From DAHUXD01 sp963805495 (GTDB taxonomy: Bacteria; Acidobacteriota; Thermoanaerobaculia; UBA5066; Gp7-AA6): DNA of 64,000 bases. Made by a program: the position numbers and the translations under genes. A model generated the notes under the pieces. That model had not been told where the DNA came from. It was given only the letters and a program-made list of their open reading frames with translations, and did no database searches. The stretch is taken from the NCBI GenBank assembly GCA_963805495.1, contig CAWDUQ010000002.1, positions 620,001-684,000 of the forward strand, given 5' to 3'. This document shows, one piece after another, positions 41,159 to 49,117 of the stretch. Position 1 is the stretch's first letter; every line of letters starts with the position of its first letter.

Positions 41159-42459
41159 GCATCCCTCCGTTCCACGCGCAGCGTGTCTCCGTCGATCCGG
41201 ACGACGCGGACCGCATCGCCGGGAACCAACCCCTCGGGGCCGGCCGCCTCCCAGTACTCCCCCACGACCTGGACCCGCCCCCGAGCGGCACCGGGGCCGA
41301 AGCCGTCCACCACCCGCGCGGGCGCCCCGACCATGGACTCGAGCCCGGTGCGTGGCGTGGTCCGCCGCAGCTGGAGGGTCTTCCAGGTCAGGAGACCCAC
41401 GATCGCGAGCGCGAGCGCGAGACCGGGGACGACGATTCCCAGGTCGACCCGGTAGCCTGCGGCGTCTCCCTTGCCCGAGAAGAGCAGCAGCGAGCCCGCG
41501 ATCAGCGCGATCGCGCCGCCGAGCGACAGGAGACCGTGGCTGACGACGTTGATCTCGGCCACGAAGAGCAGGATCGCGAACAGGATCAGGGCGACGCCCG
41601 CGATGTTGACCGGCAGGACCGAGAACCCGTACAGGGCGAGGAGGAGCGAGATCCCACCGACGACGCCCGGCAGGATGGCGCCCGGAGTCGAGAGCTCGAA
41701 GTAGAGACCCACGAGCCCCAGAAGGAAGAGGACATACGCGACGTTCGGGTGCGACACGATCCCCAGCAGCTTCTCCACGCGGCCCATGTCGCGGCTCTCG
41801 ATCCGGGCCCCGGCGAGCGCCAGGCGGATCTCTACCCCGCCGACCCGCCGCAGCGTCCGGCCGTCGAGCTGAGCCACGAGGTCGGGGACGTCGCGGGCGA
41901 TCACCTCGACCAGGCCCGCCTCCCGGGCCTCCGTGTCCGTGTACGAAACGCTCTTCTCCACGGCCGCCTCCGCCTTCGCGACGTTGCGGCCCCGCTCACG
42001 GGCCAGCGTCCGGACGAACGCTCGGGCGTCCTGCTCGGCCTTCTCGTTCATCGTCTTGGGCAGGTCCTGTCCCTCGCCGCCCACCGGATGCGCCGCACCC
42101 GTGTTCGTCCCGGGAGCCATCGCCGCCACGTCTCCCGAGAGCAGGAGGAAAAAACCCGCCGAGGCCGCCTGGGCTCCCGAGGGCGCCACGAACGTGGCGA
42201 CGGGGACTTTCGACGCGAGGATCGCCGAGCTCATCTCACGCGTCGACGCGAAGAGGCCGCCCGGCGTCGACAGAATCAGCACCACGAGCGCCGCGCCCTC
42301 CGATTGCGCGTCCTCGAGCAGCCGCTTGAGATAGTCGGCGGCCGCGGGATGAATGATCGTATCGATCCTCCCGGACACCACCAGGGGGGCGGTCGGCTCC
42401 GCCGGCGAGGCGGCGGCGGCCGCGAACGCCACGGCGGCGAGCCACGCGCGCATTTTCAT
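41155..42459 (-). CDS. NfeD-family membrane-bound ClpP-class serine protease
   Basis: 434 residues with a signal-like start (MKMRAWLAAVAFAAAAASPAE). The N-terminal ClpP/crotonase-fold protease domain shows VVLILSTPGGLFAST and the nucleophile in SGAQAASAGFFLLLS, followed by a helical lid region. Several hydrophobic helices (about 250-360) precede a C-terminal OB-fold NfeD domain (GLVPGDAVRVVRIDGDTL). This long form cleaves membrane-proximal stomatin-like substrates, and its partner slipin gene follows with an ATGA overlap. The pair probably acts in membrane quality control. The gene is divergent from the PAP2 gene by 54 bases. Confidence 0.93.
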   Translation of the reverse strand: MKMRAWLAAVAFAAAAASPAEPTAPLVVSGRIDTIIHPAAADYLKRLLEDAQSEGAALVVLILSTPGGLFASTREMSSAILASKVPVATFVAPSGAQAASAGFFLLLSGDVAAMAPGTNTGAAHPVGGEGQDLPKTMNEKAEQDARAFVRTLARERGRNVAKAEAAVEKSVSYTDTEAREAGLVEVIARDVPDLVAQLDGRTLRRVGGVEIRLALAGARIESRDMGRVEKLLGIVSHPNVAYVLFLLGLVGLYFELSTPGAILPGVVGGISLLLALYGFSVLPVNIAGVALILFAILLFVAEINVVSHGLLSLGGAIALIAGSLLLFSGKGDAAGYRVDLGIVVPGLALALAIVGLLTWKTLQLRRTTPRTGLESMVGAPARVVDGFGPGAARGRVQVVGEYWEAAGPEGLVPGDAVRVVRIDGDTLRVERRDA

Positions 42460-42513
42460 CGGAGGTTCGAGTCTATCGCACCCGCCCCGCGTCGGTTATA
42501 AAGGCGCGTGCGG

Positions 42514-43401
42514 ATGCGACCGACCGAGGCCATTCACCTGGGCGCGATCGCCGTGCTCGCGATCCTGACCGTCATCTTCTACAACCGCCTGGGCAATCCC
42601 AACGGCAACCTGCTCGCCTACGGCGCCCTCGCCGCGGCGATCGGCGTGATCGTTCCCCTGGCCAAGCGGGAGGACGACCTGCCGGCGCCGGTGACCCTCT
42701 TCCTCGACTTCTATCCCGCCATCTTCCTGCCCGTTCTCTTCAACACCCTCTCGCCGCTCATCATGGCGACCCGGGGCGGGGCCCGCGACGAGCTGTTGAT
42801 CGCCGCCGACCGTGCGATCTTCGGGGTCGACGTGACGGTCTGGCTGGAGCGTTTCGCCCGGCCCGGGGTCAATGACGTCTTCTACGTCTTCTACGCGACC
42901 TACTACTTCATCGCCCTGACGCTCGGCCTGGTCCTCTGGGCCCGCGACCGCGCGACGGCGCGCCGCTACGTTTTCACCCTGATGGTCGTCTACTACGTGT
43001 CGTACGCCGGCTACTTCACGATCCCGGCGCTCGGGCCGCGTTTCGCCCAGGCCTCGCTCTACACCAAGTCGTTGACCGGGTCGCCCGTGGCGCGGATCAT
43101 CGACGACACCATCAACCACCTCGAGAAGACCAAGCTCGACGTCTTCCCCTCGGGGCACACCATGATCTCCGTGGCGGTCCTGCTGGTCGCGTGGAAGCGG
43201 GCGCGCGACGTGTTCTGGATCCTCCTCCCGATCGCGACCGGCCTGATCATCGCGACGGTCTTCTGCCGGTTCCACTACGTGATCGATCTGATCGCGGGGA
43301 CGTCGCTGGCATTCGCCAGCGTGCCGCTCGGCGACTGGATCTACGACCGGGTCATGGCCGGCCGGGCCCGGGCGCCGGCCCCCGTGCAGGGTACGGCGTA
43401 G
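42514..43401 (+). CDS. PAP2-superfamily enzyme, Aur1 / inositol-phosphorylceramide-synthase-like
   Basis: 295 residues from ATG 42514, which has AAGG at a good distance; a GTG at 42508 is also possible. Six or so helices alternate with short loops. The PAP2 catalytic residues are FPSGHTMIS (His 215) and CRFHYVIDLIAG (His 254, Asp 258). The 39- and 4-residue spacings equal those of yeast Aur1 (His255, His294, Asp298, as I recall them), supporting a phosphosphingolipid head-group transferase rather than a general phosphatase. FYATYYFIAL and SYAGYFTIPALGPR are also of the Aur1-like PAP2_3 type. It lies next to sphingolipid genes. Its stop codon is in the palindrome at 43398. Confidence 0.75.
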   Translation: MRPTEAIHLGAIAVLAILTVIFYNRLGNPNGNLLAYGALAAAIGVIVPLAKREDDLPAPVTLFLDFYPAIFLPVLFNTLSPLIMATRGGARDELLIAADRAIFGVDVTVWLERFARPGVNDVFYVFYATYYFIALTLGLVLWARDRATARRYVFTLMVVYYVSYAGYFTIPALGPRFAQASLYTKSLTGSPVARIIDDTINHLEKTKLDVFPSGHTMISVAVLLVAWKRARDVFWILLPIATGLIIATVFCRFHYVIDLIAGTSLAFASVPLGDWIYDRVMAGRARAPAPVQGTA

Positions 43402-43461
43402 GGGCAGCCCCTGGGCCGCCCTTCCGGGGGGCCTCAGGGCGGGGACGAGCCCCGCCCCTAC
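43398..43461. repeat. GC palindrome supplying both stop codons of convergent genes
   Basis: This copy of the GTAGGGGC repeat spans 64 bases and ends in CCCCTAC. The left GTAG contains the TAG (43399-43401) that ends the PAP2 gene. The right CTAC contains the reverse-strand TAG (43460-43458) that ends the ceramide-synthase-like gene. The whole intergenic space is therefore the repeat. It can form a long GC hairpin and may act as a bidirectional terminator, though no T-tract is present. Confidence 0.75.
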
Positions 43462-44609
43462 AGCGGCTTCTCGTAGATCCGGTAGGTCTTGTAGAGCTTC
43501 CCGCCCCAGAGGCGGACGGCGCCGATGACGAGCTCGTTGTCCTCGAGGAGCCAGGAGACCTCCGCCCCGGTGTAGCCCTTTCCGAGCAGGTACCGCAGCG
43601 AGTCGGCCATCATGATCGACTGGACGCCCGACATCCGCCAGGGCCGCTTGACGCCAAGGGTCACGACGCGCACGGTCTTGATCTTCCGGCGCGCGAGCAG
43701 GAATTTCAGCCAGCCGAGAGGGAGGAGTCTGCCCCGCGTCGGGGCGATCGCGACGTTGTAGTCCGGGAGCATCAGCATGAAGGCGATCGGCTCGAGCTCG
43801 CCGTCCGGTTTCTTTGCCTCCGCGATCCAGAGAAGCTCGGCGACGAGGAGGGGCTTGAGGCGCTCGGCCATGAAGTCCATCTCCTCGGGGGTCATGGGGA
43901 CGAAACCCCAGTTCTTCTCCCAGGCCTCGTTGTAGACCTCCCGGATCTTCGCCAGATCCCGGGTCAGACCGGCCTTCGTGACGTTGCGGACGCGGATGTC
44001 CGAGGCACGCTTGCGGAACCGGTCGGCCACCCGGGACAGCCGCGCGAGCGGCTTGTCTTCGAGGGGAAACCAGTACGCCAGCAGGTCCTTCGCCTTGTGG
44101 AACCCCTGACCCTCGATGAGGGCGGGATAGAACCGGGGGTTGTAGGTCATCATCAGGACGGGCGGAGTATCGAATCCATCCACGAGCAACCCCGCCTCGT
44201 CGTTCAGCGTGGGGTTGGTCGGGCCGCGGAGCAGGTTCATCTTGCGCTCGCGTCCCCAGAGCGCGGCGGCGTCGAGGAGGCGACCGGCGACCGCGGGGTC
44301 GTCGATCGCCTCGAAGAACCCGAAGAAAGCCGCCTTCTCCCCATGAAAGGCGTTGTGGTTGCGGTCGACGATCGCGGCGACGCGGCCGACGTCCTCGGAG
44401 CCCCGACGGGCGACGAACAGCTGGATTTCGCCGTGTCGAAAGAACGGGTTCTCGTCCTGGAAGACCCTCGCGAGGTCCGAGCGCAGCGGGGCCACCCAGT
44501 GGGGGTCGTTCGCGTAGATGCGGTCGGCGACGTCGAAAAAGCGCTCCACGTCGGCCTTGCTTCGGCCGATCCGCTGGATGACGACGTCGACGGGCGGAGT
44601 CGTGGTCAA
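43458..44609 (-). CDS. GNAT-family acyltransferase, probable bacterial ceramide synthase
   Basis: 383 residues from a TTG at 44609, the only possible start before the domain (the upstream frame contains no ATG/GTG after the spt stop). It matches a bacterial family of about 380 residues: FFDVADRIYANDPHWVAPLR, then GRVAAIVDRNHNAFHGEKAAF (split: GRVAAIVDRNHN and AFHGEKAAFFGFFE), LLRGPTNPTLNDEAGLLVDG (split: GPTNPTLNDE and GLLVDGFDTPPVLMM) and YNPRFYPALIEGQGF. Proteins of this type are reported in Caulobacter to acylate 3-ketosphinganine (bCerS), a link I make from recall. Gene order after spt and cerR strengthens it. An acyl-CoA or acyl-ACP donor is expected. Confidence 0.7.
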   Translation of the reverse strand: MTTTPPVDVVIQRIGRSKADVERFFDVADRIYANDPHWVAPLRSDLARVFQDENPFFRHGEIQLFVARRGSEDVGRVAAIVDRNHNAFHGEKAAFFGFFEAIDDPAVAGRLLDAAALWGRERKMNLLRGPTNPTLNDEAGLLVDGFDTPPVLMMTYNPRFYPALIEGQGFHKAKDLLAYWFPLEDKPLARLSRVADRFRKRASDIRVRNVTKAGLTRDLAKIREVYNEAWEKNWGFVPMTPEEMDFMAERLKPLLVAELLWIAEAKKPDGELEPIAFMLMLPDYNVAIAPTRGRLLPLGWLKFLLARRKIKTVRVVTLGVKRPWRMSGVQSIMMADSLRYLLGKGYTGAEVSWLLEDNELVIGAVRLWGGKLYKTYRIYEKPL

Positions 44610-44625
44610 GAGCGACGCGGTGATG

Positions 44626-45867
44626 TCAGACGCCGGCGACCCGGACGAGGCCGACCTCGCGCCCGACTTTTTCGAAGGCCTCGAGCGCCCGGACGAGCTG
44701 CCCGTGGGAGTGCGTCGCCATGAGCGAAGTGCGGATCAGGGCGCGGCCCGGCGGTGTCGCGGGAGAGAGGACGCAGTTGACGAACACGCCCTCCTCCTGG
44801 AGACGGTGAACCATCCGGAGCGCCGTCAGATCTTCGCCGACGACGATGGGAACGACGGGCGTCCGGGATTCGCCGGTGTCAAATCCGAGCGAGCGCAGGC
44901 CCTCGGCGAAGAACCGGGTGTTTTCCCAGAGCCGCTCGCGCCGCTCGGGCTCCCGGTCCATGATGTCGACGGTCGCGAGCGCCGCGGCTGCCGACGCCGG
45001 CGGCGGAGCCGCCGAGAAGATCAGCGTGCGGGCGCGGTGCTTGACGTAGTCGATGACCGTGGAATTGCCGGCGATGAATCCACCCACCGAGGCCATCGAC
45101 TTCGAGAACGTCCCCATGATCAGGTCGACCTCGTGCTCGAGGCCGAAGTGCTCGGCCGTGCCGCGGCCGGTCCGTCCGAGGACCCCGATCCCGTGCGCGT
45201 CGTCGACCATCACGCCGGCGGCGAACTCCCGCGCCACCGCCACGATCTCCGGGAGCGGAGCGATGTCGCCCTCCATCGAGAAGACGCCGTCGACCACGAC
45301 CAGGCGGCCCTTGGCCTCGCCGTCGTTGCGCATCTGGCGGCGCAGGTCCGCCGGATCGCTGTGCTTGAACTTCTTGACGTCGCCGAACGAGAGGCGGGCC
45401 CCGTCGATGATGCAGGCGTGATCCTGCTTGTCGAGGTAGACGGTGTCCCCTTTGCCCACCAGGCACGCGATCGCGCCGAGGTTGACCTGGAAGCCGGTCG
45501 AGAACGTCACCGCCGCCTCCTGCCGCATGAACTGGGCGAGGCGCTCCTCCAGCCGAACGTGCAGATCCAAAGTTCCGTTGAGGAAACGGCTTCCGGCGCA
45601 CCCCGATCCGTACTTCCGGATCGCGTCGATCGCCGCCTCCTTGACGCGTGGATCGTTGGTGAGCCCGAGATAGTTGTTCGAGCCCATCATGACCAGGCGT
45701 CGCCCCTCGAAGACGACTTCCGGGTCCTGGGCGGACTCGATCACGCGAAAGAAGGAGTAATAGCCGGTCTGGCGGACGCGCGTCGCGTCCTCGTAGCGGT
45801 AGCACTTTTCAAAAACCGGAGCCGTGCCGACCGTCTCCGGTCTGATCGCCCGGGCGACCTTGCTCAT
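44626..45867 (-). CDS. spt: Serine palmitoyltransferase (alpha-oxoamine synthase)
   Basis: 413 residues; the ATG follows GGGGGGAGAG. It would condense serine with an acyl-thioester to give 3-ketosphinganine, using PLP. MGSNNYLGLT, YGSGCAGSRFLNGTLDLH and FSTGFQVNLGAIA match the SPT branch rather than glycine C-acetyltransferase (KBL) or BioF. The active residues His 150, Asp 222, His 225 and Lys 256 (GTFSKSMAS) have the spacing of Sphingomonas SPT (159/231/234/265). Arg 379 in LIRTSLMATH corresponds to its Arg390, while its Arg378 position is Leu here. No acyl carrier protein gene is nearby. It is co-directional with cerR and the acyltransferase. Confidence 0.87.
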   Translation of the reverse strand: MSKVARAIRPETVGTAPVFEKCYRYEDATRVRQTGYYSFFRVIESAQDPEVVFEGRRLVMMGSNNYLGLTNDPRVKEAAIDAIRKYGSGCAGSRFLNGTLDLHVRLEERLAQFMRQEAAVTFSTGFQVNLGAIACLVGKGDTVYLDKQDHACIIDGARLSFGDVKKFKHSDPADLRRQMRNDGEAKGRLVVVDGVFSMEGDIAPLPEIVAVAREFAAGVMVDDAHGIGVLGRTGRGTAEHFGLEHEVDLIMGTFSKSMASVGGFIAGNSTVIDYVKHRARTLIFSAAPPPASAAAALATVDIMDREPERRERLWENTRFFAEGLRSLGFDTGESRTPVVPIVVGEDLTALRMVHRLQEEGVFVNCVLSPATPPGRALIRTSLMATHSHGQLVRALEAFEKVGREVGLVRVAGV

Positions 45868-45907
45868 CTCTCCCCCCTGCCTTGTCCGAGTCTGACGAAA
45901 CGTTCGG

Positions 45908-45913
45908 ATCTTA
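45908..45913 (-). promoter_or_regulatory. Possible -10 box upstream of spt in an AT-rich spacer
   Basis: The 53-base spacer between cerR and spt is unusually AT-rich for this genome and contains TAAGAT on the minus strand, about 40 bases before the spt ATG. The spacing suits a -10 with a 33-base leader. A matching -35 would lie in the cerR 3' end and is not convincing. Confidence 0.3.
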
Positions 45914-45920
45914 GCAAATT

Positions 45921-46928
45921 TTACAAAGCTGCGCCCGGGGGGGACGCCCGGAGCCAGCCGGCCCCCCGATACCAGGCCCAGGCCGCGGCCAGGCCCTCGG
46001 GAAGAGGCACCGGGGGCGGCAGGGAGAGCTCCCGGACGAGCGGACTGGCGTCGCAGAGCCAGTCCCCCGCCAGGAGCTCCCGGGCCTTGTCGGCGTTGAA
46101 TGGACGAGACCGTCGGGTGACGGCTTCCACCAGCGTTTCGACCCCGCCGAGGGCCCTGACGACGAGGTCCGGCACTCGGATCATCCGTCCCCGGCGCCCC
46201 GAGGCGCCGGCGATCGCCGCGGCGAGCTCACCCACGGAGACCGCGTCCGGGTCCGCCAGGAACCGGACCTGGCCTGCCAGCCGGGATGCCGCGGCCGCGC
46301 GCGCGATCGCCACCGCGGCGCGCTCAGCCCCGATGAGCTGGATCCGGTTGCGCTCGGCGGGGACGGGAACCCACCCGCTCGATGCCATCTTGAAATACAC
46401 GAAGAGGCCCCGATCGCCCGGGCCGTAGACGACGCCCGGACGCAGGACAGTCCAGGGTCCCTTCCAGGACCGCTCGACGGCCTGCTCGCCCTCGCGCTTG
46501 GAAACTCCGTACCACGAGATCGGCCGCGCCGTGTCGCCATGGCCGACGGGCTGCCCTCCCTTCGAAGGTCCCGCAGCCGCCTGGCTCGAGACGAGGACGA
46601 AGTGCGCCCCCGGCGACGCTTCCCGGCCCGACGCCAGCAGGCGCTCCGTGCCCCCGACGTTGACGTCCCGGTACTGCGCCAGTGTCCGGGCCTTGGTCAG
46701 GCCGGCCACGTGGACGATGGCATCCACGCCGGCGACCGCGCGCGAAAGCGAGGGGCGGTCGTCGAGGCTGCCCGCGACGACCTCGATCGGCTGACCCGAC
46801 ACGAGCGCCGGATCGACCCGCCCCGGGTCCCGTGCGAGGAGCCGGACCGACCAGCCCTCCCGGACGAGAGCACGCGCGACGTGGGTGCCGACGAAACCCG
46901 TCCCTCCCGTCAAGAAGGCGGTCCGCAT
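45921..46928 (-). CDS. cerR: Extended SDR, probable ceramide reductase
   Basis: 335 residues from ATG 46928. The NAD(P)-binding loop is TGGTGFVGTH (residues 7-16). The catalytic pair is Tyr 140 and Lys 144 in SWYGVSKREGE, with Ser 114/115 in VSSQAA. GVVYGPGDRGLFVYF is the substrate loop of nucleoside-diphosphate-sugar epimerase-like extended SDRs. Caulobacter CerR, annotated as such an epimerase, reduces the 3-keto group in ceramide synthesis. Position next to spt and the ceramide-synthase-like gene makes this the likely role; a sugar epimerase is the alternative. It is divergent from the M1 peptidase by 53 bases. Confidence 0.65.
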   Translation of the reverse strand: MRTAFLTGGTGFVGTHVARALVREGWSVRLLARDPGRVDPALVSGQPIEVVAGSLDDRPSLSRAVAGVDAIVHVAGLTKARTLAQYRDVNVGGTERLLASGREASPGAHFVLVSSQAAAGPSKGGQPVGHGDTARPISWYGVSKREGEQAVERSWKGPWTVLRPGVVYGPGDRGLFVYFKMASSGWVPVPAERNRIQLIGAERAAVAIARAAAASRLAGQVRFLADPDAVSVGELAAAIAGASGRRGRMIRVPDLVVRALGGVETLVEAVTRRSRPFNADKARELLAGDWLCDASPLVRELSLPPPVPLPEGLAAAWAWYRGAGWLRASPPGAAL

Positions 46929-46981
46929 CCGGGGAATTGTATTGACTCCTCCCGGCTCAAACGACAGCATTCGCCGGGTTC

Positions 46982-49117
46982 ATGGGAATCTCTCGGAACA
47001 TTTTCGGAGCATCGCTGGCAGCCCTCGCCCTCTCGACGCCCGCCCGCTTCGGCTTCGCCGAGGCCCCACCGTCCCCTCCCGTCGTCGAATACCGCATCGA
47101 AGTGTCGCTCGACCCCGCGACCAAGATGCTCCAGGGCCGCGAGCGCCTGACGTGGCGCAACCCGTCGACGGACACGGTTTCGGAGCTTCGCTTTCACATG
47201 TACCTCAACGCCTTCAAGAACAACCGCACGACCTTCATGCGCGAGTCCGGGGGGCAGCTGCGGGGTGACGAAGCCGGCGACAAACCGGTCGACTGGGGCT
47301 GGATCGACGTGTCGTCGATGAAGACGGCCGCGGGCGAAGAGCTCCGGCCCCGCGCCCGTTTCGTCCAGCCCGACGGCAACGACCCGGACGACCAGACCGT
47401 GCTCGCGGTGCCCCTGTCCTCTCCGGTCGGTCCCCGCGGCGAGATCGTCCTCGACATCGTCTTCGAAGCCAAGCTGCCGCGCATCTTCGCCCGCACCGGC
47501 TTCGTGCGCGACTACTTCCTGGTCGGCCAGTGGTTCCCGAAGATCGGCGTCTACGAGCCGGCCGGGATGCGGGAGCGCAAGACCGGCGGCTGGAACTGCC
47601 ACGCGTTCCACGGGAACTCCGAGTTCTACGCGGACTTCGGCAACTTCGACGTTTCCATGACAGTCCCCTCGAAGTTCATCGTCGGCGCGACCGGCAAGCG
47701 CGTGGCCGAGACGAAGGCGGGCGACCAGACAACGTATCGCTACGTCCAGAACGACGTCCACGACTTCGCCTGGACTGCCGACCCGCGTTTCCTCGTCACG
47801 GAGTTCACCTTCGAACCGCCTCGCGACGTTCCGGCGGGCTGGAGCGCGAAGGCCGCCGCCGAGCTCGGCATGACGGAGGCCGAGATCGCGTTGAAGCCCG
47901 TCCGGGTCCGCCTGCTGCTCCAGCCGGGTCACGAGGCCGTGCGCGAGCGCTACCTGCGCTGCACGAAGGAGGCCCTGTCCTTCTACGGCCTCTGGTACGG
48001 GGCCTACCCGTACGAGACGTTGACGGTCGTCGATCCTCCCGACGACGGCATGGGCTCCGGGGGGATGGAGTACCCGACCTTCATTACCGGAGGCGTCATC
48101 AAGTCCTTCCTCATGCGCTGGCCGTTCGAACGTACCCGCATCGTAGAGATCGTGACGATCCACGAGTTCGGCCACCAGTACTGGTACGGCATGGTCGGCT
48201 CCAACGAGTTCGAGGAGTCCTGGCTCGACGAGGGCCTGAACGACGACTCGGAGGCCCGCGCCATGGAACTCGCCTACGGACCCCGGGACATCGCCGAGCT
48301 GCCGGGCGGCCTCGGGATCGACTCGCTCACCTTCCGGCACCGCGCCTACACGGGCCTGCCCAACCTGGACCCGATCCGCCGCTGCGCCTGGTGCTACGCC
48401 TCGGGCAATTCCTACGGCGTCAACTCCTACATGAAGGTCGGCCTCTTCCTGGCCCAGCTCAAGAACGACCTCGGCGCCGGTGCTTTCGCGCGGGCCCAGC
48501 GCGCCTACTTCCAGGAGTGGTCGTTCCGCCACCCGACGACCTCGGATTTCTTCCGGACCTTCGAGCGGGTCTCGGGTAAGGATCTCTCGACCTACCGCCG
48601 CAACCTCGTCGAGGGCACGGCGCGCCTCGACTGGGAGGTCGTTACGGCGAGGTGCCGCGAAGCCAACCCAGACGAGGGAGTCTTCGACCGCACCTCCGGG
48701 CGCGTGACGCTCGACGACGGCCGCATCGTCCTCCCCGCGAAGGACAAGCAGGCTCCGGCGAAGACCAGGGCCCCGACGATCTATGCGATCCGCGTCCTCT
48801 TCGGCAACACCGGAGACTGGGAGCACGGGGCGCACGTCCGCATCGCGTTCGAAGACGGAACCATCCTCGAGCGCGACCTGCCGGCCGCGGCGAAGTGGGT
48901 GCGCTACGAGATCCGCTACAAGTCGAAGCTCGCCTGGGCGGTCGTCGATCCCGACCGCAGGAACGCCTGGGACTGGAACCGCCTCAACGACTCGAAGGTC
49001 CTCGCGAGCGGCCGTGGGGCGGCGGCGGTCCTTTCCCCCCACGCTCCGGCCAAGTACACGGGCCTGGCGGCCTTCCTCCTCGGGATCTGGGACCAGCTCG
49101 CGTGGGCCCTGGCATGA
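46982..49117 (+). CDS. M1-family metalloaminopeptidase, exported
   Basis: 711 residues, starting with a signal peptide (ISRNIFGASLAALALSTPARFGFA, cut near Ala 26). The gluzincin zinc site is IHEFGHQYWYG (His 394, Glu 395, His 398) with the distal Glu 417 in LDEGLN, the M1 HEXXH-X18-E spacing. GSGGMEYPTF is the GxMEN-like exopeptidase loop with Tyr in the usual Asn position. The N-terminal beta domain and a C-terminal beta region are present, and a hydrophobic helix near residue 700 may anchor it. It removes N-terminal residues from peptides in the periplasm. The next gene overlaps by 4 bases. Confidence 0.92.
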   Translation: MGISRNIFGASLAALALSTPARFGFAEAPPSPPVVEYRIEVSLDPATKMLQGRERLTWRNPSTDTVSELRFHMYLNAFKNNRTTFMRESGGQLRGDEAGDKPVDWGWIDVSSMKTAAGEELRPRARFVQPDGNDPDDQTVLAVPLSSPVGPRGEIVLDIVFEAKLPRIFARTGFVRDYFLVGQWFPKIGVYEPAGMRERKTGGWNCHAFHGNSEFYADFGNFDVSMTVPSKFIVGATGKRVAETKAGDQTTYRYVQNDVHDFAWTADPRFLVTEFTFEPPRDVPAGWSAKAAAELGMTEAEIALKPVRVRLLLQPGHEAVRERYLRCTKEALSFYGLWYGAYPYETLTVVDPPDDGMGSGGMEYPTFITGGVIKSFLMRWPFERTRIVEIVTIHEFGHQYWYGMVGSNEFEESWLDEGLNDDSEARAMELAYGPRDIAELPGGLGIDSLTFRHRAYTGLPNLDPIRRCAWCYASGNSYGVNSYMKVGLFLAQLKNDLGAGAFARAQRAYFQEWSFRHPTTSDFFRTFERVSGKDLSTYRRNLVEGTARLDWEVVTARCREANPDEGVFDRTSGRVTLDDGRIVLPAKDKQAPAKTRAPTIYAIRVLFGNTGDWEHGAHVRIAFEDGTILERDLPAAAKWVRYEIRYKSKLAWAVVDPDRRNAWDWNRLNDSKVLASGRGAAAVLSPHAPAKYTGLAAFLLGIWDQLAWALA

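Noticed and set aside
44626..45867. 2-amino-3-ketobutyrate CoA ligase (kbl) or 8-amino-7-oxononanoate synthase (bioF) call for the alpha-oxoamine synthase
   Set aside because: The MGSNNYLGLT and RFLNGTLDLH stretches, the spacing of active residues, and neighbours for ceramide synthesis and reduction fit SPT better. No tdh or biotin genes are near.
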